Assembly (NCBI GenBank): GCA_015233705.1
Contig: JADFXE010000011.1
Span: forward strand, 1-23,629
DNA from: Candidatus Omnitrophota bacterium
Lineage (GTDB): Bacteria > Omnitrophota > Koll11 > Zapsychrales > Fredricksoniimonadaceae
Direction: 5' to 3'
DNA: 23,629 nt
The notes beneath the pieces are model-generated. The model was given only the letters and a program-made list of their open reading frames with translations. It did not search any database and was not told the origin of the DNA. How positions within the stretch are numbered: the first letter of the stretch is position 1; every line of letters begins with the position of its first letter. Shown piece after piece: positions 8,227-14,442 of the stretch. A program made the position numbers and the translations under genes.

Positions 8227-8601
8227 TTACCAGCTGCTGCGACGCGGACCGCGATCGCGACCACCGCCGCCACCGCCGCCATAACCGCCGCCGCCGAATC
8301 CGCCACGGCTACCGCCGCCGCCGAATCCGCCACGACCGCCGCCACCGCCACGAGGACCGCTCGCTTCACGCGGACGCGCCTCATTGACCGTGACCATGCG
8401 ACCCTTGATCTCCTTGACGCCAGCGATAGCGGCATCAGCTTCCGCCTTGGCAGGCATCTCAACGAACCCGAAACCACGGGGATCGCCAGTGAACTTGTCC
8501 TTAATGATGTTCACGGATGCGACCTGACCGAAAGCGCTGAATGCCGCCTGCAGGTCTTCCTGGGTCGCTTCACGCGGCAAATTGCCGACGAAAATATTCA
8601 T
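8227..8601 (-). CDS. RRM-domain glycine-rich RNA-binding protein
   Basis: The 124-residue protein has one RNA recognition motif (1-78) with RNP2 IFVGNL (3-8) and RNP1 RGFGFVEM (42-49). A Gly/Arg-rich tail follows (83-120) that resembles RGG boxes. It ends in a basic stretch, RRSSW. This architecture matches the small bacterial RRM proteins (Rbp of cyanobacteria and many environmental lineages), which are thought to bind single-stranded RNA and are often cold-induced. The AGAGGAG ribosome-binding site is well placed before the ATG. I found no convincing promoter in the 180 bases upstream, which instead hold element B and a 7-bp inverted repeat (8638-8644 with 8663-8669). Its neighbour upstream is a cold-shock protein with its own strong terminator. 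Confidence 0.93.
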   Translation of the reverse strand: MNIFVGNLPREATQEDLQAAFSAFGQVASVNIIKDKFTGDPRGFGFVEMPAKAEADAAIAGVKEIKGRMVTVNEARPREASGPRGGGGGRGGFGGGGSRGGFGGGGYGGGGGGGRDRGPRRSSW

Positions 8602-8681
8602 CTCTGTCTCCTCTTAGATTAGATCCTTCATGAGCGCCTGACTTGCGGAATGAATTGAACGAAAGTCAGTGCGCGAATGAA

Positions 8682-8698
8682 CCCCGCCCCTGGCGGGG
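8682..8698. repeat. Short hairpin next to element B
   Basis: Ccccgcc (8682-8688), loop cct, ggcgggg (8692-8698). It is nearly identical to the hairpin at 8709-8725, 10 bases away, which suggests duplication within the palindromic cluster. Confidence 0.6.
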
Positions 8699-8705
8699 CG
8701 ACTAG

Positions 8706-8782
8706 TTACCCCGCCTTCGGCGGGGTTAATTCGGCCAGCCACTTACATTCGCCTTCGGCTCCGTAAGTTGCGGCCTCATTAA
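8706..8782. repeat. Double-hairpin palindromic element B, behind the cold-shock gene
   Basis: The first hairpin is ccccgcc-ttc-ggcgggg (8709-8725). The second has an outer stem acttac/gtaagt (8741-8746 with 8763-8768) and an inner gcc-ttc-ggc. The second is bordered by arms TTAATTCGGCC (8726-8736) and GGCCTCATTAA (8772-8782). These are the arms of element A except for one base on each side: C pairs with G in A, and G pairs with C in B. That is a compensatory change. The right arm overlaps the T-tract of the cold-shock terminator, as it does in element A. Confidence 0.75.
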
Positions 8783-8811
8783 AAAAGAAGGCCCGGCATG
8801 CGCCGGGCCTT
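8781..8811 (-). terminator. Intrinsic terminator of the cold-shock gene
   Basis: On the minus strand a perfect 10-bp stem (8788-8797 with 8802-8811, 4-base loop) is followed by TTCTTTTTT. It begins 11 bases after the stop codon. Confidence 0.93.
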
Positions 8812-8822
8812 GTGTTGGCTGA

Positions 8823-9023
8823 TTAGATTTTCACTACGTTCTTAGCCTGCTCACCTTTAGGACCAGAAACGATTTCAAACTCGACTTCCTGTCCCTCGAT
8901 CAGCGACTTGCGGCCTTCACCCTGAATTTCGCTGTGATGTACGAAGACATCTTTGCCATTCTCAGGAGTAATAAAGCCAAAACCCTTTTGATCATTGAAC
9001 CACTTCACTTTACCTTTTGCCAT
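8823..9023 (-). CDS. Cold-shock protein, CspA family
   Basis: The 66-residue protein is a single cold-shock (OB-fold) domain with RNP1 KGFGFI (13-18) and RNP2 VFVHHS (26-31), full length for the family. Such proteins bind single-stranded RNA and DNA and melt mRNA secondary structure. A strong AAAGGAGG ribosome-binding site (9033-9040) lies nine bases before the ATG. A good sigma70 promoter at 9146-9174 gives a leader of about 115 bases, long as is usual for csp genes. That leader holds a terminator-like hairpin (9074-9110). The gene ends at a strong intrinsic terminator, so it is probably monocistronic. Which csp paralogue it is cannot be told from sequence. Confidence 0.96.
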   Translation of the reverse strand: MAKGKVKWFNDQKGFGFITPENGKDVFVHHSEIQGEGRKSLIEGQEVEFEIVSGPKGEQAKNVVKI

Positions 9024-9073
9024 TACTAAATACCTCCTTTTAATAGAATTTGAGTAGCGGGAATGACCTTAAT

Positions 9074-9110
9074 AAAAAAACCGTTTGGCAGTTACCTTCT
9101 ACCTAACGGT
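9074..9110 (-). terminator. Terminator-like hairpin inside the cold-shock leader (possible attenuator)
   Basis: On the minus strand ACCGTT (9110-9105), one A-A mismatch and GG pair with CC and AACGGT (9085-9080), immediately followed by seven T residues. It lies between the predicted start point (about 9139) and the start codon. Full-length csp mRNA must therefore read through it, or the hairpin ends a short leader RNA of about 65 bases. Confidence 0.65.
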
Positions 9111-9145
9111 CTAAGATCACTTTCCCAATCTGTTACTCGGGAGCA

Positions 9146-9174
9146 AGTATGTACTATTTTTCCGATTTTGTCAA
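9146..9174 (-). promoter_or_regulatory. Sigma70-type promoter of the cold-shock gene
   Basis: On the minus strand a perfect TTGACA (-35, 9174-9169), a 17-base spacer and CATACT (-10, 9151-9146, 4 of 6 consensus). The predicted start is near 9139. Confidence 0.75.
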
Positions 9175-9204
9175 CAAAAGTAATCATCTTTTCTTCAAAA
9201 ATGC

Positions 9205-9375
9205 TTAATCCCGAATTTTGCAATAGGCAAAATCCGCCCGAAGGGCCGACATTCGCAACATACTGCGAATGTCGGGGTTACCCCACGCCTTCGGCGTGGC
9301 CGGAGGCAAATTTTGCATTTCCATCTTCTTCAGGTTATCGACGGGGAAAGATGTGAAATGCAAAATTTGGGTTAA
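9205..9375. repeat. Palindromic element C with terminal inverted repeats (MITE-like)
   Basis: The ends are inverted repeats: TTAATCCCGAATTTTGC (9205-9221) and GCAAAATTTGGGTTAA (9360-9375), matching except for one substitution and one gap. Between them lie at least five hairpins: attttgc/gcaaaat (9215-9233), gccc/gggc (9236-9246), a perfect 12-bp stem (9246-9257 with 9264-9275), ccacgcc/ggcgtgg (9283-9299), and a 14-bp stem (9308-9321 with 9355-9368) that continues as catctt/aagatg. The right end supplies the stop codon of the HTH-like gene. This element, the csp promoter and the csp leader fill the 348-base gap; I see no gene there. Confidence 0.65.
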
Positions 9376-9605
9376 TAATTGAAAAGATCCCCGATGACAA
9401 AGACCTGTTCCGGCCGGACCGCCCGGATAGCCTGAAGTACTTTCTTCTGGGCGTTAGGTGTCAGCCGGCGTCCCTTGCGGGCCTTCTGAACCACTTTAAA
9501 GGAAAGCTGCAACGTAGAGGCACGGACCAGGTCCGCATTCGACAGACCCAGACGCGTCATCAAGCCATCGATCGGCTGAGGGCCAAGGTCGTGGAGATCA
9601 GACAT
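9372..9605 (-). CDS. Small HTH-like protein translationally coupled to Rho
   Basis: The protein has about 77 residues, with hydrophobic and polar spacing that resembles a short XRE-type helix-turn-helix (LGLSNADLVRAST, then TPNAQKKVLQAIRAV). I do not recognise a named family. I chose the ATG at 9605, which overlaps the Rho stop by eight bases. A GTG at 9611 would add two residues. No clear ribosome-binding site precedes either start, so translation probably depends on ribosomes ending on rho. Its last codons and stop run into the right end of palindromic element C. The coupling suggests a role linked to Rho or a regulator of this operon, but this is inference. Confidence 0.65.
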   Translation of the reverse strand: MSDLHDLGPQPIDGLMTRLGLSNADLVRASTLQLSFKVVQKARKGRRLTPNAQKKVLQAIRAVRPEQVFVIGDLFNY

Positions 9606-10566
9606 CCCCACCCACCGCGGCGATCAGATCTTTGTTCGTGGGATATTTCTGCAGGACTTCCAGAATCTTCTGAGCCGCCTCGACCGGCGACATGCCGGCC
9701 AGAACGCGACGCATCATCTCAACACGCTTGAGCTCTTCAGGTTCAAGCAGAAGTTCCATCTTGCGCGTGGCGCTCTTGGCAATATCGATCGCCGGGAAGA
9801 TCCGGCGGTTGGAGATCTCGCGCGACAGAACGATCTCCATGTTCCCCGTGCCCTTGAATTCCTCGAAGATCACATCATCCATCCGGCTGCCGGTCTCGAC
9901 CAGAATGGTCGCCAGGATTGTGAGCGACCCGCCGTGCTCGATCTTGCGCGCTGAACCAAAGATCCGCCGCGGCACTTCCATGGCCCGCGCGTCCACGCCG
10001 CCCGACAAGGTCCGCCCGCTGGAACGGCGCTCCGCGTTATGAACACGCGAAAGGCGCGTCAGCGAATCGATCAGGACCATCACGTTCTCGCCGGCCCCGG
10101 CCTCGCGCATGGCCTGGCGCATGAGCTCATCGGCGGTTTGCACATGATGCTCATACTCCTGGTCCGAGGAAGACCAGCGAACATCGGCCGTGACGCTACG
10201 CCGGAAATCCGTCACCTCTTCCGGCCGCTCGTCGATCAGAAGACAATACAATTTGACCTGCGGATAACCCTTGCCGACCGCCTGGCAGATGTGCTTGAGA
10301 AATGTCGTCTTGCCTGATCCGGGCGGCGCGACAATAAGCCCGCGCTGCCCCATACCGATCGGGCAGATCAGATCCATGGCGCGCATAGTCAGCTCGCTGC
10401 TCCCGTCCTCCAGCCGGATACGCGGCGTAGGATCGATCGGCGTCCCGGCCATGAAACGCGCCTCAGCCTCATCCAAAGGCCGACGGGGCACGTGACGCGG
10501 AATCATCTGCGGACGCTGATACGAATTCTGTGGACGTCTCTGGCTGTTGTGATGAAATGGTCTCAT
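9598..10566 (-). CDS. rho: Short transcription termination factor Rho lacking the N-terminal RNA-binding domain
   Basis: At 322 residues this is about 100 shorter than Escherichia coli Rho. The ATPase core is complete: Walker A APPGSGKTT (80-88), IDERPEEV with the catalytic-type Glu113, Walker B VMVLIDS (162-168), the Q-loop region LSGGVDARAMEVPRR (187-201), the R-loop EEFKGTGN (235-242) and the arginine finger in SATRK (Arg268). The N-terminal helix bundle and OB fold (primary RNA site) are absent. They are replaced by about 30 residues rich in Arg, Gln, His and Pro. The P-loop reads PPGSGKT where the common form is PPKAGKT. Ten bases separate it from the gene upstream. It may be a paralogue with altered RNA loading, or the only Rho. 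The window cannot tell which. Confidence 0.9.
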   Translation of the reverse strand: MRPFHHNSQRRPQNSYQRPQMIPRHVPRRPLDEAEARFMAGTPIDPTPRIRLEDGSSELTMRAMDLICPIGMGQRGLIVAPPGSGKTTFLKHICQAVGKGYPQVKLYCLLIDERPEEVTDFRRSVTADVRWSSSDQEYEHHVQTADELMRQAMREAGAGENVMVLIDSLTRLSRVHNAERRSSGRTLSGGVDARAMEVPRRIFGSARKIEHGGSLTILATILVETGSRMDDVIFEEFKGTGNMEIVLSREISNRRIFPAIDIAKSATRKMELLLEPEELKRVEMMRRVLAGMSPVEAAQKILEVLQKYPTNKDLIAAVGGDV

Positions 10567-10576
10567 GGGATATTCT

Positions 10577-10900
10577 CTATTCGCGGATGATCTTGGCAGT
10601 CAGGGACATCCCGCTGCCCCAGGGCCACAGGAGCGCAAATTCAGCCCCGGCCTGACCCTGTCGAAAATACATGATCTGATTGGGCTGAATGCCGCCGTAG
10701 GGATCAGCATACGCCCTGACCTCAGGGCCCGGACGCTCGCCGGCCGGCTTCAAAGGTGTTCCAAAATAGGAGAGTAATAACGCGTGTAGAGCCTCCATCT
10801 CCGTCTTAGCAATAACGACTTCAAAATACTTCTCTGACTGCTTGCGCGTCTCCTCAGCCTTGATCTTCTTGATCGCAACCAATAACTCCTCAAACATCAT
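10577..10900 (-). CDS. Conserved-looking hypothetical protein in the Rho operon
   Basis: A protein of about 107 residues with no family I recognise. The first half is helical and charged (EELLVAIKKIKAEETRKQSE), and the middle FEVVIAKTEMEALHALLLSYFG suggests an alpha/beta fold. It has no signal peptide or membrane segment. I set the start at the ATG that overlaps the pseudouridine synthase stop (ATGA, 10897-10900). An in-frame ATG at 10909 would add three residues. It lies between an rRNA pseudouridine synthase and Rho, ten bases from the Rho start, so it is surely co-transcribed. An RNA-related role is only a guess from context. Confidence 0.7.
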   Translation of the reverse strand: MMFEELLVAIKKIKAEETRKQSEKYFEVVIAKTEMEALHALLLSYFGTPLKPAGERPGPEVRAYADPYGGIQPNQIMYFRQGQAGAEFALLWPWGSGMSLTAKIIRE

Positions 10901-11616
10901 TGACCCCATCCCATTTCTTCTTTTGTTAGAAAACGAAACTTTTCCGGCTCCAGATCCCCCAGCTCCAGGGGCCCGAACGCAATGCGCTTAAGACGCCTCA
11001 CCCGATGCCCCAGGGCCCGGAAAAGCCGACGCAGTTCGCGATTCTTTCCTTCTGTCAGCTCAACGACCACATGCGATTCTTTGTTGCTGGCCTTGCGCAG
11101 ATCCATCTTCGAAGGCTTGAGCAGCTCACCCTCATCCATGATGCCCTGCTCGGCCAAACGGATCTTCTCCGGCGTCAAAAGCCCTTCGACCGTAACCACA
11201 TACTTGCGCACAATGCCGTTGGCCGGATCAGTCAGATGATCAGACAGCCGCGTATCATTGGTCAGGATCAACAAGCCCGTACTCGCCATGTCCAGCCGAC
11301 CGACCGCGTGAAGACTGTGAAACTCCTTCGGCAGAACATCGTAGATCGTCTTGCGGCCCTGCTCATCGGACCGGGTGGTCACCACGCCGCGCGGCTTGTA
11401 GAACGCGATCGCCTGCCACGCCTGCCGCTCGAAAATCTTTCCCTCGACTGAAAACTTCGCCGTCTCAGGCACGACTGGAAAAAACGGGTCCTTGATCACC
11501 TGCCCGTCAACCTTGAGCTTTCCGGCAAGAATCCACTCCCGACTCTGCGTACGGGAAGCCAGCCCCAACTTTGACAGCGCCCGCTCCAACGGGACTTTCC
11601 CCAGATTCCTGTTCAT
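10897..11616 (-). CDS. RsuA/RluB-family rRNA pseudouridine synthase
   Basis: The 239-residue protein has an N-terminal S4 RNA-binding domain (about 8-65, with LERALSKLGLASRTQSREWI) and a pseudouridine synthase domain. The catalytic Asp109 lies in AVGRLDMASTGLLILTND, the family signature. The length and S4 plus catalytic layout fit RsuA, RluB, RluE and RluF. The choice among them, and so the target uridine, cannot be made safely; RluB-like (23S rRNA) is my first guess. The start overlaps the methyltransferase stop (ATGA, 11613-11616) and the stop overlaps the next start, so it is inside a tightly coupled operon. Confidence 0.92.
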   Translation of the reverse strand: MNRNLGKVPLERALSKLGLASRTQSREWILAGKLKVDGQVIKDPFFPVVPETAKFSVEGKIFERQAWQAIAFYKPRGVVTTRSDEQGRKTIYDVLPKEFHSLHAVGRLDMASTGLLILTNDTRLSDHLTDPANGIVRKYVVTVEGLLTPEKIRLAEQGIMDEGELLKPSKMDLRKASNKESHVVVELTEGKNRELRRLFRALGHRVRRLKRIAFGPLELGDLEPEKFRFLTKEEMGWGQ

Positions 11617-12563
11617 AGCTCGACCAACAGCGCCGCCAGATAACTTTCCGGCATCAGACCGCTGCCGACGAAATCCTCATCCTGCCCAAAACGCTCGATC
11701 TTTTTAATCGCACGATCCCTGGCCTCGGTCTCGATCAACCCTTCCAGATAATCATGCGTCATCTCGCTGTAATTCGTGGCCACGAACAGGGTCCCGTCAG
11801 GCTCAAGCACCGCGATCGCCATCCTGAGCAAATGTGCCAGATCTTTCTTGACGCTGAAGACCTTGCCTTCATGCCGCGCGAACGACGGCGGGTCCAAAAT
11901 GATCAGATCGAACCGGTTATCCTTCTTAACCGCACGCTCCAGATACTGGACCGCATCCGCGCGGATGAACTCATTCTCTGCCGACGGAAGCTGGTTCAGC
12001 TGATAATTGATCCGCCCGCGCTCCAGATTTTTGCGACTGATATCCACATTCACGACCGCTGAGGCGCCACCCGCCCGCGCATGAACACCGAAAGAACAGG
12101 TATAAGCAAATGTATTGAGAACCTTGCGGCCCCGGGCCCTTTCGCCGACAACCTTGCGGTTGGCACGCATATCCAGAAACAAACCGGTGTTTAAAGTGTC
12201 GTTCATGTCCACTTCGAACTTGATCCCGTCCTCTTCAACGATCGTCCGGGACGAGCCGCTGTCGATCAGGACGTTCATCCTGATCGCGTCCGGCTTGGAG
12301 GACGCGGACTGCGTACGGTCCTTGATAAGAAAATACTCGGCCCCGAGCTCTTCCTTCACAAAATCGGCCAGCAGCCTCTGCTCTTTGAGCCAGTGCTCCT
12401 CAAAGACCTGGGCCACACAATGACGGCCATACTGCTCCAGGACCAGCCCGTCGAGGTCATCGCCAAAACTGTTGACCAGACGCAAGGCGTTCGTGCGGCT
12501 TTTCAAAGGCGCACGCTTGCCAACAGCCTCTTGTAAGGAACGGATGATCTTGTCTTCTGCCAT
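11613..12563 (-). CDS. Class I SAM-dependent rRNA methyltransferase, RlmI/RlmK-like, without PUA domain
   Basis: The 316-residue protein matches the RlmI-type cytosine-C5 methyltransferase family. It has GLFLDMRANR (127-136), the SAM-binding motif I region VLNTFAYTCSFGVHA (148-162), the acidic ribose-binding NVDISRKNL (172-180, Asp174) and the catalytic-loop motif DPPSF (224-228). Escherichia coli RlmI is near 396 residues and begins with a PUA RNA-binding domain. That domain is missing here: the protein starts near the central domain (RTNALRLVNSFGDDLDGLVLE). It is the first gene of the RNA-related operon. A GTGAG precedes the ATG. The 114 bases upstream hold an 11-bp imperfect hairpin (12585-12623) and no clear promoter. 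Confidence 0.87.
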   Translation of the reverse strand: MAEDKIIRSLQEAVGKRAPLKSRTNALRLVNSFGDDLDGLVLEQYGRHCVAQVFEEHWLKEQRLLADFVKEELGAEYFLIKDRTQSASSKPDAIRMNVLIDSGSSRTIVEEDGIKFEVDMNDTLNTGLFLDMRANRKVVGERARGRKVLNTFAYTCSFGVHARAGGASAVVNVDISRKNLERGRINYQLNQLPSAENEFIRADAVQYLERAVKKDNRFDLIILDPPSFARHEGKVFSVKKDLAHLLRMAIAVLEPDGTLFVATNYSEMTHDYLEGLIETEARDRAIKKIERFGQDEDFVGSGLMPESYLAALLVEL

Positions 12564-12677
12564 CTCACATCAACCGGGGGAACCGATCCTGCCTGCGAAG
12601 GAAGGGAAAACAAGGCAGGGATCCATGACCGTATCGCTCAAAACATCACCTACATCCGTCCGGGCCAAAGCCCGACT

Positions 12678-13037
12678 TTAATCATGAAGATATTTATTCT
12701 TATCTTCATTCTTGCGAATCCTGCTCTCAACACCGAAATCAATAAGTCGGCTCAACCCGTCGGCCATCTTCGCGTCATGTTCAAAGAATTCCTTGAACTG
12801 GGGGTCAGACATCTTCTTCCGGGGCTTGGCCTTGGCAGAATAAAAATGCTCGAGAATAAATTCAACCTGATGGAAATGTTCTTCCGTATACTGCGGGAAC
12901 CAACTCCGGAACTCCACATCCAGGTCGCAAAACCGGGGACTGGTCAGAAAATCCTGATTAACATATCCCTTCTGCACCAATCTGGGAAAAAGAAGCGCCA
13001 GATCCGAAAACCCTATCTTGACCTTTTCTTTCTTCAT
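12678..13037 (-). CDS. Hypothetical protein downstream of the response regulator
   Basis: A 119-residue soluble protein of unknown function. It is rich in aromatic and charged residues (SWFPQYTEEHFHQVEFILEHFYSAKAK), has a basic linker (KPRKKM) and looks mostly helical. I see no signal peptide, membrane segment or known motif. The start is 45 bases after the response regulator stop, with only a weak AAG-type ribosome-binding site, and the two genes are probably co-transcribed. A small hairpin (cgggc-caaa-gcccg, 12661-12674) follows its stop without a T-tract. A partner role for the response regulator is possible but unsupported. Confidence 0.65.
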   Translation of the reverse strand: MKKEKVKIGFSDLALLFPRLVQKGYVNQDFLTSPRFCDLDVEFRSWFPQYTEEHFHQVEFILEHFYSAKAKPRKKMSDPQFKEFFEHDAKMADGLSRLIDFGVESRIRKNEDKNKYLHD

Positions 13038-13082
13038 GACGACTTGACTTAATAACGAATGTCGCGCTCAAAGATCCGCCGC

Positions 13083-13460
13083 TTACTCTTCGGCGGGAGT
13101 TAACATCACATCGATCTTTTCCAAAAGCTCCTGGGGAGAACAGGACTTGTGCAAATACTCAATGCCCATGGCCTCGCTCAGACGCGAATCCAGCTCCCGT
13201 CCGCGGGCAGTCAAAAGAAGGATCGGCAGATCCACGAATTTCTTGTCCTGTTTAACGCTGTGCGCAACTTCATAACCGCTCATGCCGGGCATCATCACGT
13301 CGAGAACCATCAGGTCAGGACCGTGTTCCTCAAGGGCGACCTTGGCCTCTAACCCATCCCTGGCAATGACCACTTCGTACCCCGCACGCCGGATCAATTC
13401 ACCAAGGAGCTTTTGATACGTTGGTTCATCATCAACAACCAGAATCTTGGACATATTCAA
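13083..13460 (-). CDS. Single-domain response regulator (CheY-like receiver)
   Basis: The 125-residue protein is a stand-alone receiver domain. The acidic pocket is Asp10-Asp11, the phosphoacceptor is Asp54 (LMVLDVMMPGMSG), and the switch residues are Thr84 (LLLTAR) and Lys105 (YLHKSCSP). There is no output domain, so it must act through protein contacts, as CheY, Spo0F or DivK do. No histidine kinase lies in the window, so it is an orphan here. The GAGGG ribosome-binding site is well spaced. A strong promoter with an AT-rich UP element lies about 50-75 bases upstream. Confidence 0.93.
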   Translation of the reverse strand: MNMSKILVVDDEPTYQKLLGELIRRAGYEVVIARDGLEAKVALEEHGPDLMVLDVMMPGMSGYEVAHSVKQDKKFVDLPILLLTARGRELDSRLSEAMGIEYLHKSCSPQELLEKIDVMLTPAEE

Positions 13461-13506
13461 CCCTCATCTTGCTATGGCCGACACAAATAGAATCTCTTCA
13501 CTGACG

Positions 13507-13560
13507 AGTTTAGAACCTTCCCATCATGAAGTCAAGCGTCGGAATAAAAATAATGATTTT
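13507..13560 (-). promoter_or_regulatory. Sigma70 promoter with UP element for the response regulator
   Basis: On the minus strand TTGACT (13535-13530), a 17-base spacer and TAAACT (13512-13507). A run of A and T tracts lies just before the -35 (about 13560-13540), as in UP elements. The start point is predicted near 13500, giving a leader of about 40 bases. The same AT-rich tract lies downstream of the TPR gene stop. Confidence 0.7.
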
Positions 13561-13631
13561 TTTCTTGGCTCGCAGCGCGGACACTGTCGCGTACTATCTG
13601 GCGTTGTTTTCCGCGAGAATAGTCGAGGCAT

Positions 13632-14372
13632 TCAGGCTGGATTCTCCGGCGTCACCATCGGCTCGATCAGCTTTTTGAGAAAGAGGATTACCCCCCCCCC
13701 CCGTTTCTGACGCCATTCGGCGTGCAGCGCGTCCCTGAGGCAGGCAAGGGCATCCTTGTGCCGCTCCTTGGCCTGATAGAGAAGCCCGAGGGTCTCATGA
13801 TATTCGATCTGATTGGGGTCAAGGGCCACGGCCTTCCTGTAAAACTTCTCGGCCTCGGCGGTCTTCCCGAGCTTCTCGTGGCAAACGCCGAGACGATAAT
13901 AAACACCGGCATCGCCAGGGGTCATTTTCGCTGCTTTGGACAGGAACGTGATCGCCTCAGGATATTCTTCAATATTGAACAGACACTCGCCCAGTTCGTT
14001 GATGATGTCCGGATCGTTCCTGGCAATCCAGTCCGCTTTTCTCAGGAACTCGACCGCTTCCTTGTTCTCATCCATATTCTTGTAGCACATGGCGAGCATA
14101 TAAAGCACACCCGGCTCGAGCTCCTCAACCTCGTCGAGATAAAAGAAGAACGCGTCCCTGGCCTTGATGTACTCACCCTTCTGGAACCAAGCGTATCCCT
14201 CTTCCTTGTGAAGATCAACCTGGGTCATTTCCGGGGACACGAACGCCTTCCGGTAGACACGCGTCAACCGGTCCACAAAACGCCTGGCCGCGGAATGGAC
14301 CACGACCGGCGCGATCCTCATTTCCTTGCGGATCAACGAACGCCTTCTCCTATGGGTCATCACATTTTCCAT
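13632..14372 (-). CDS. TPR-repeat protein with a G12 tract near the C-terminus
   Basis: The 246-residue protein has a basic N-terminus (HRRRRSLIRK) and about five tetratricopeptide repeats: 53-86, 87-120, 121-154, 155-188 and 189-220. Typical repeat residues are seen in INELGECLFNIEEYPEAITFL and YYRLGVCHEKLGKTAEAEKFY. It has no signal peptide. TPR proteins are protein-binding scaffolds, and no specific partner is evident. Residues 224-228 (RGGGV) are coded by twelve G in a row (13691-13702). One G fewer would end the protein at once with TAA, and one more would change the tail. The GGAG ribosome-binding site supports the ATG at 14372. The 70-base gap before it shows no convincing promoter. 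Confidence 0.85.
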   Translation of the reverse strand: MENVMTHRRRRSLIRKEMRIAPVVVHSAARRFVDRLTRVYRKAFVSPEMTQVDLHKEEGYAWFQKGEYIKARDAFFFYLDEVEELEPGVLYMLAMCYKNMDENKEAVEFLRKADWIARNDPDIINELGECLFNIEEYPEAITFLSKAAKMTPGDAGVYYRLGVCHEKLGKTAEAEKFYRKAVALDPNQIEYHETLGLLYQAKERHKDALACLRDALHAEWRQKRGGGVILFLKKLIEPMVTPENPA

Positions 14373-14442
14373 AATTCTCCGGCTTGGATTGAATCTCTCT
14401 GTTTTAAACGAGATCTTCCTGACTGCAGTGAACTAATAATAC

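Noticed and set aside
8211..8477. Alternative minus-strand frame rich in Ala and Val over the RRM tail
   Set aside because: It is a frame-shifted reading of the GGC/GGT-rich glycine tail. The RRM frame has RNP motifs and a ribosome-binding site.
8706..8782. Integron attC site
   Set aside because: The arms are TTAATTCG/TCATTAA rather than the RYYYAAC/GTTRRRY core pair. There is no integrase, and the flanking genes have their own promoters and terminators.
8067..9375. CRISPR array
   Set aside because: The repeats are palindromes of differing interior sequence with no regular spacers, and no cas genes are present.
9598..10566. F1/V1-type or flagellar ATPase subunit
   Set aside because: Q-loop, R-loop EEFKGTGN and the SATRK arginine finger are specific to Rho.
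13540..13600. Terminator of the TPR gene in the AT-rich stretch
   Set aside because: The only nearby stems are short and broken (cgcgacagtgtccgcg). The A/T tracts fit better as a UP element.
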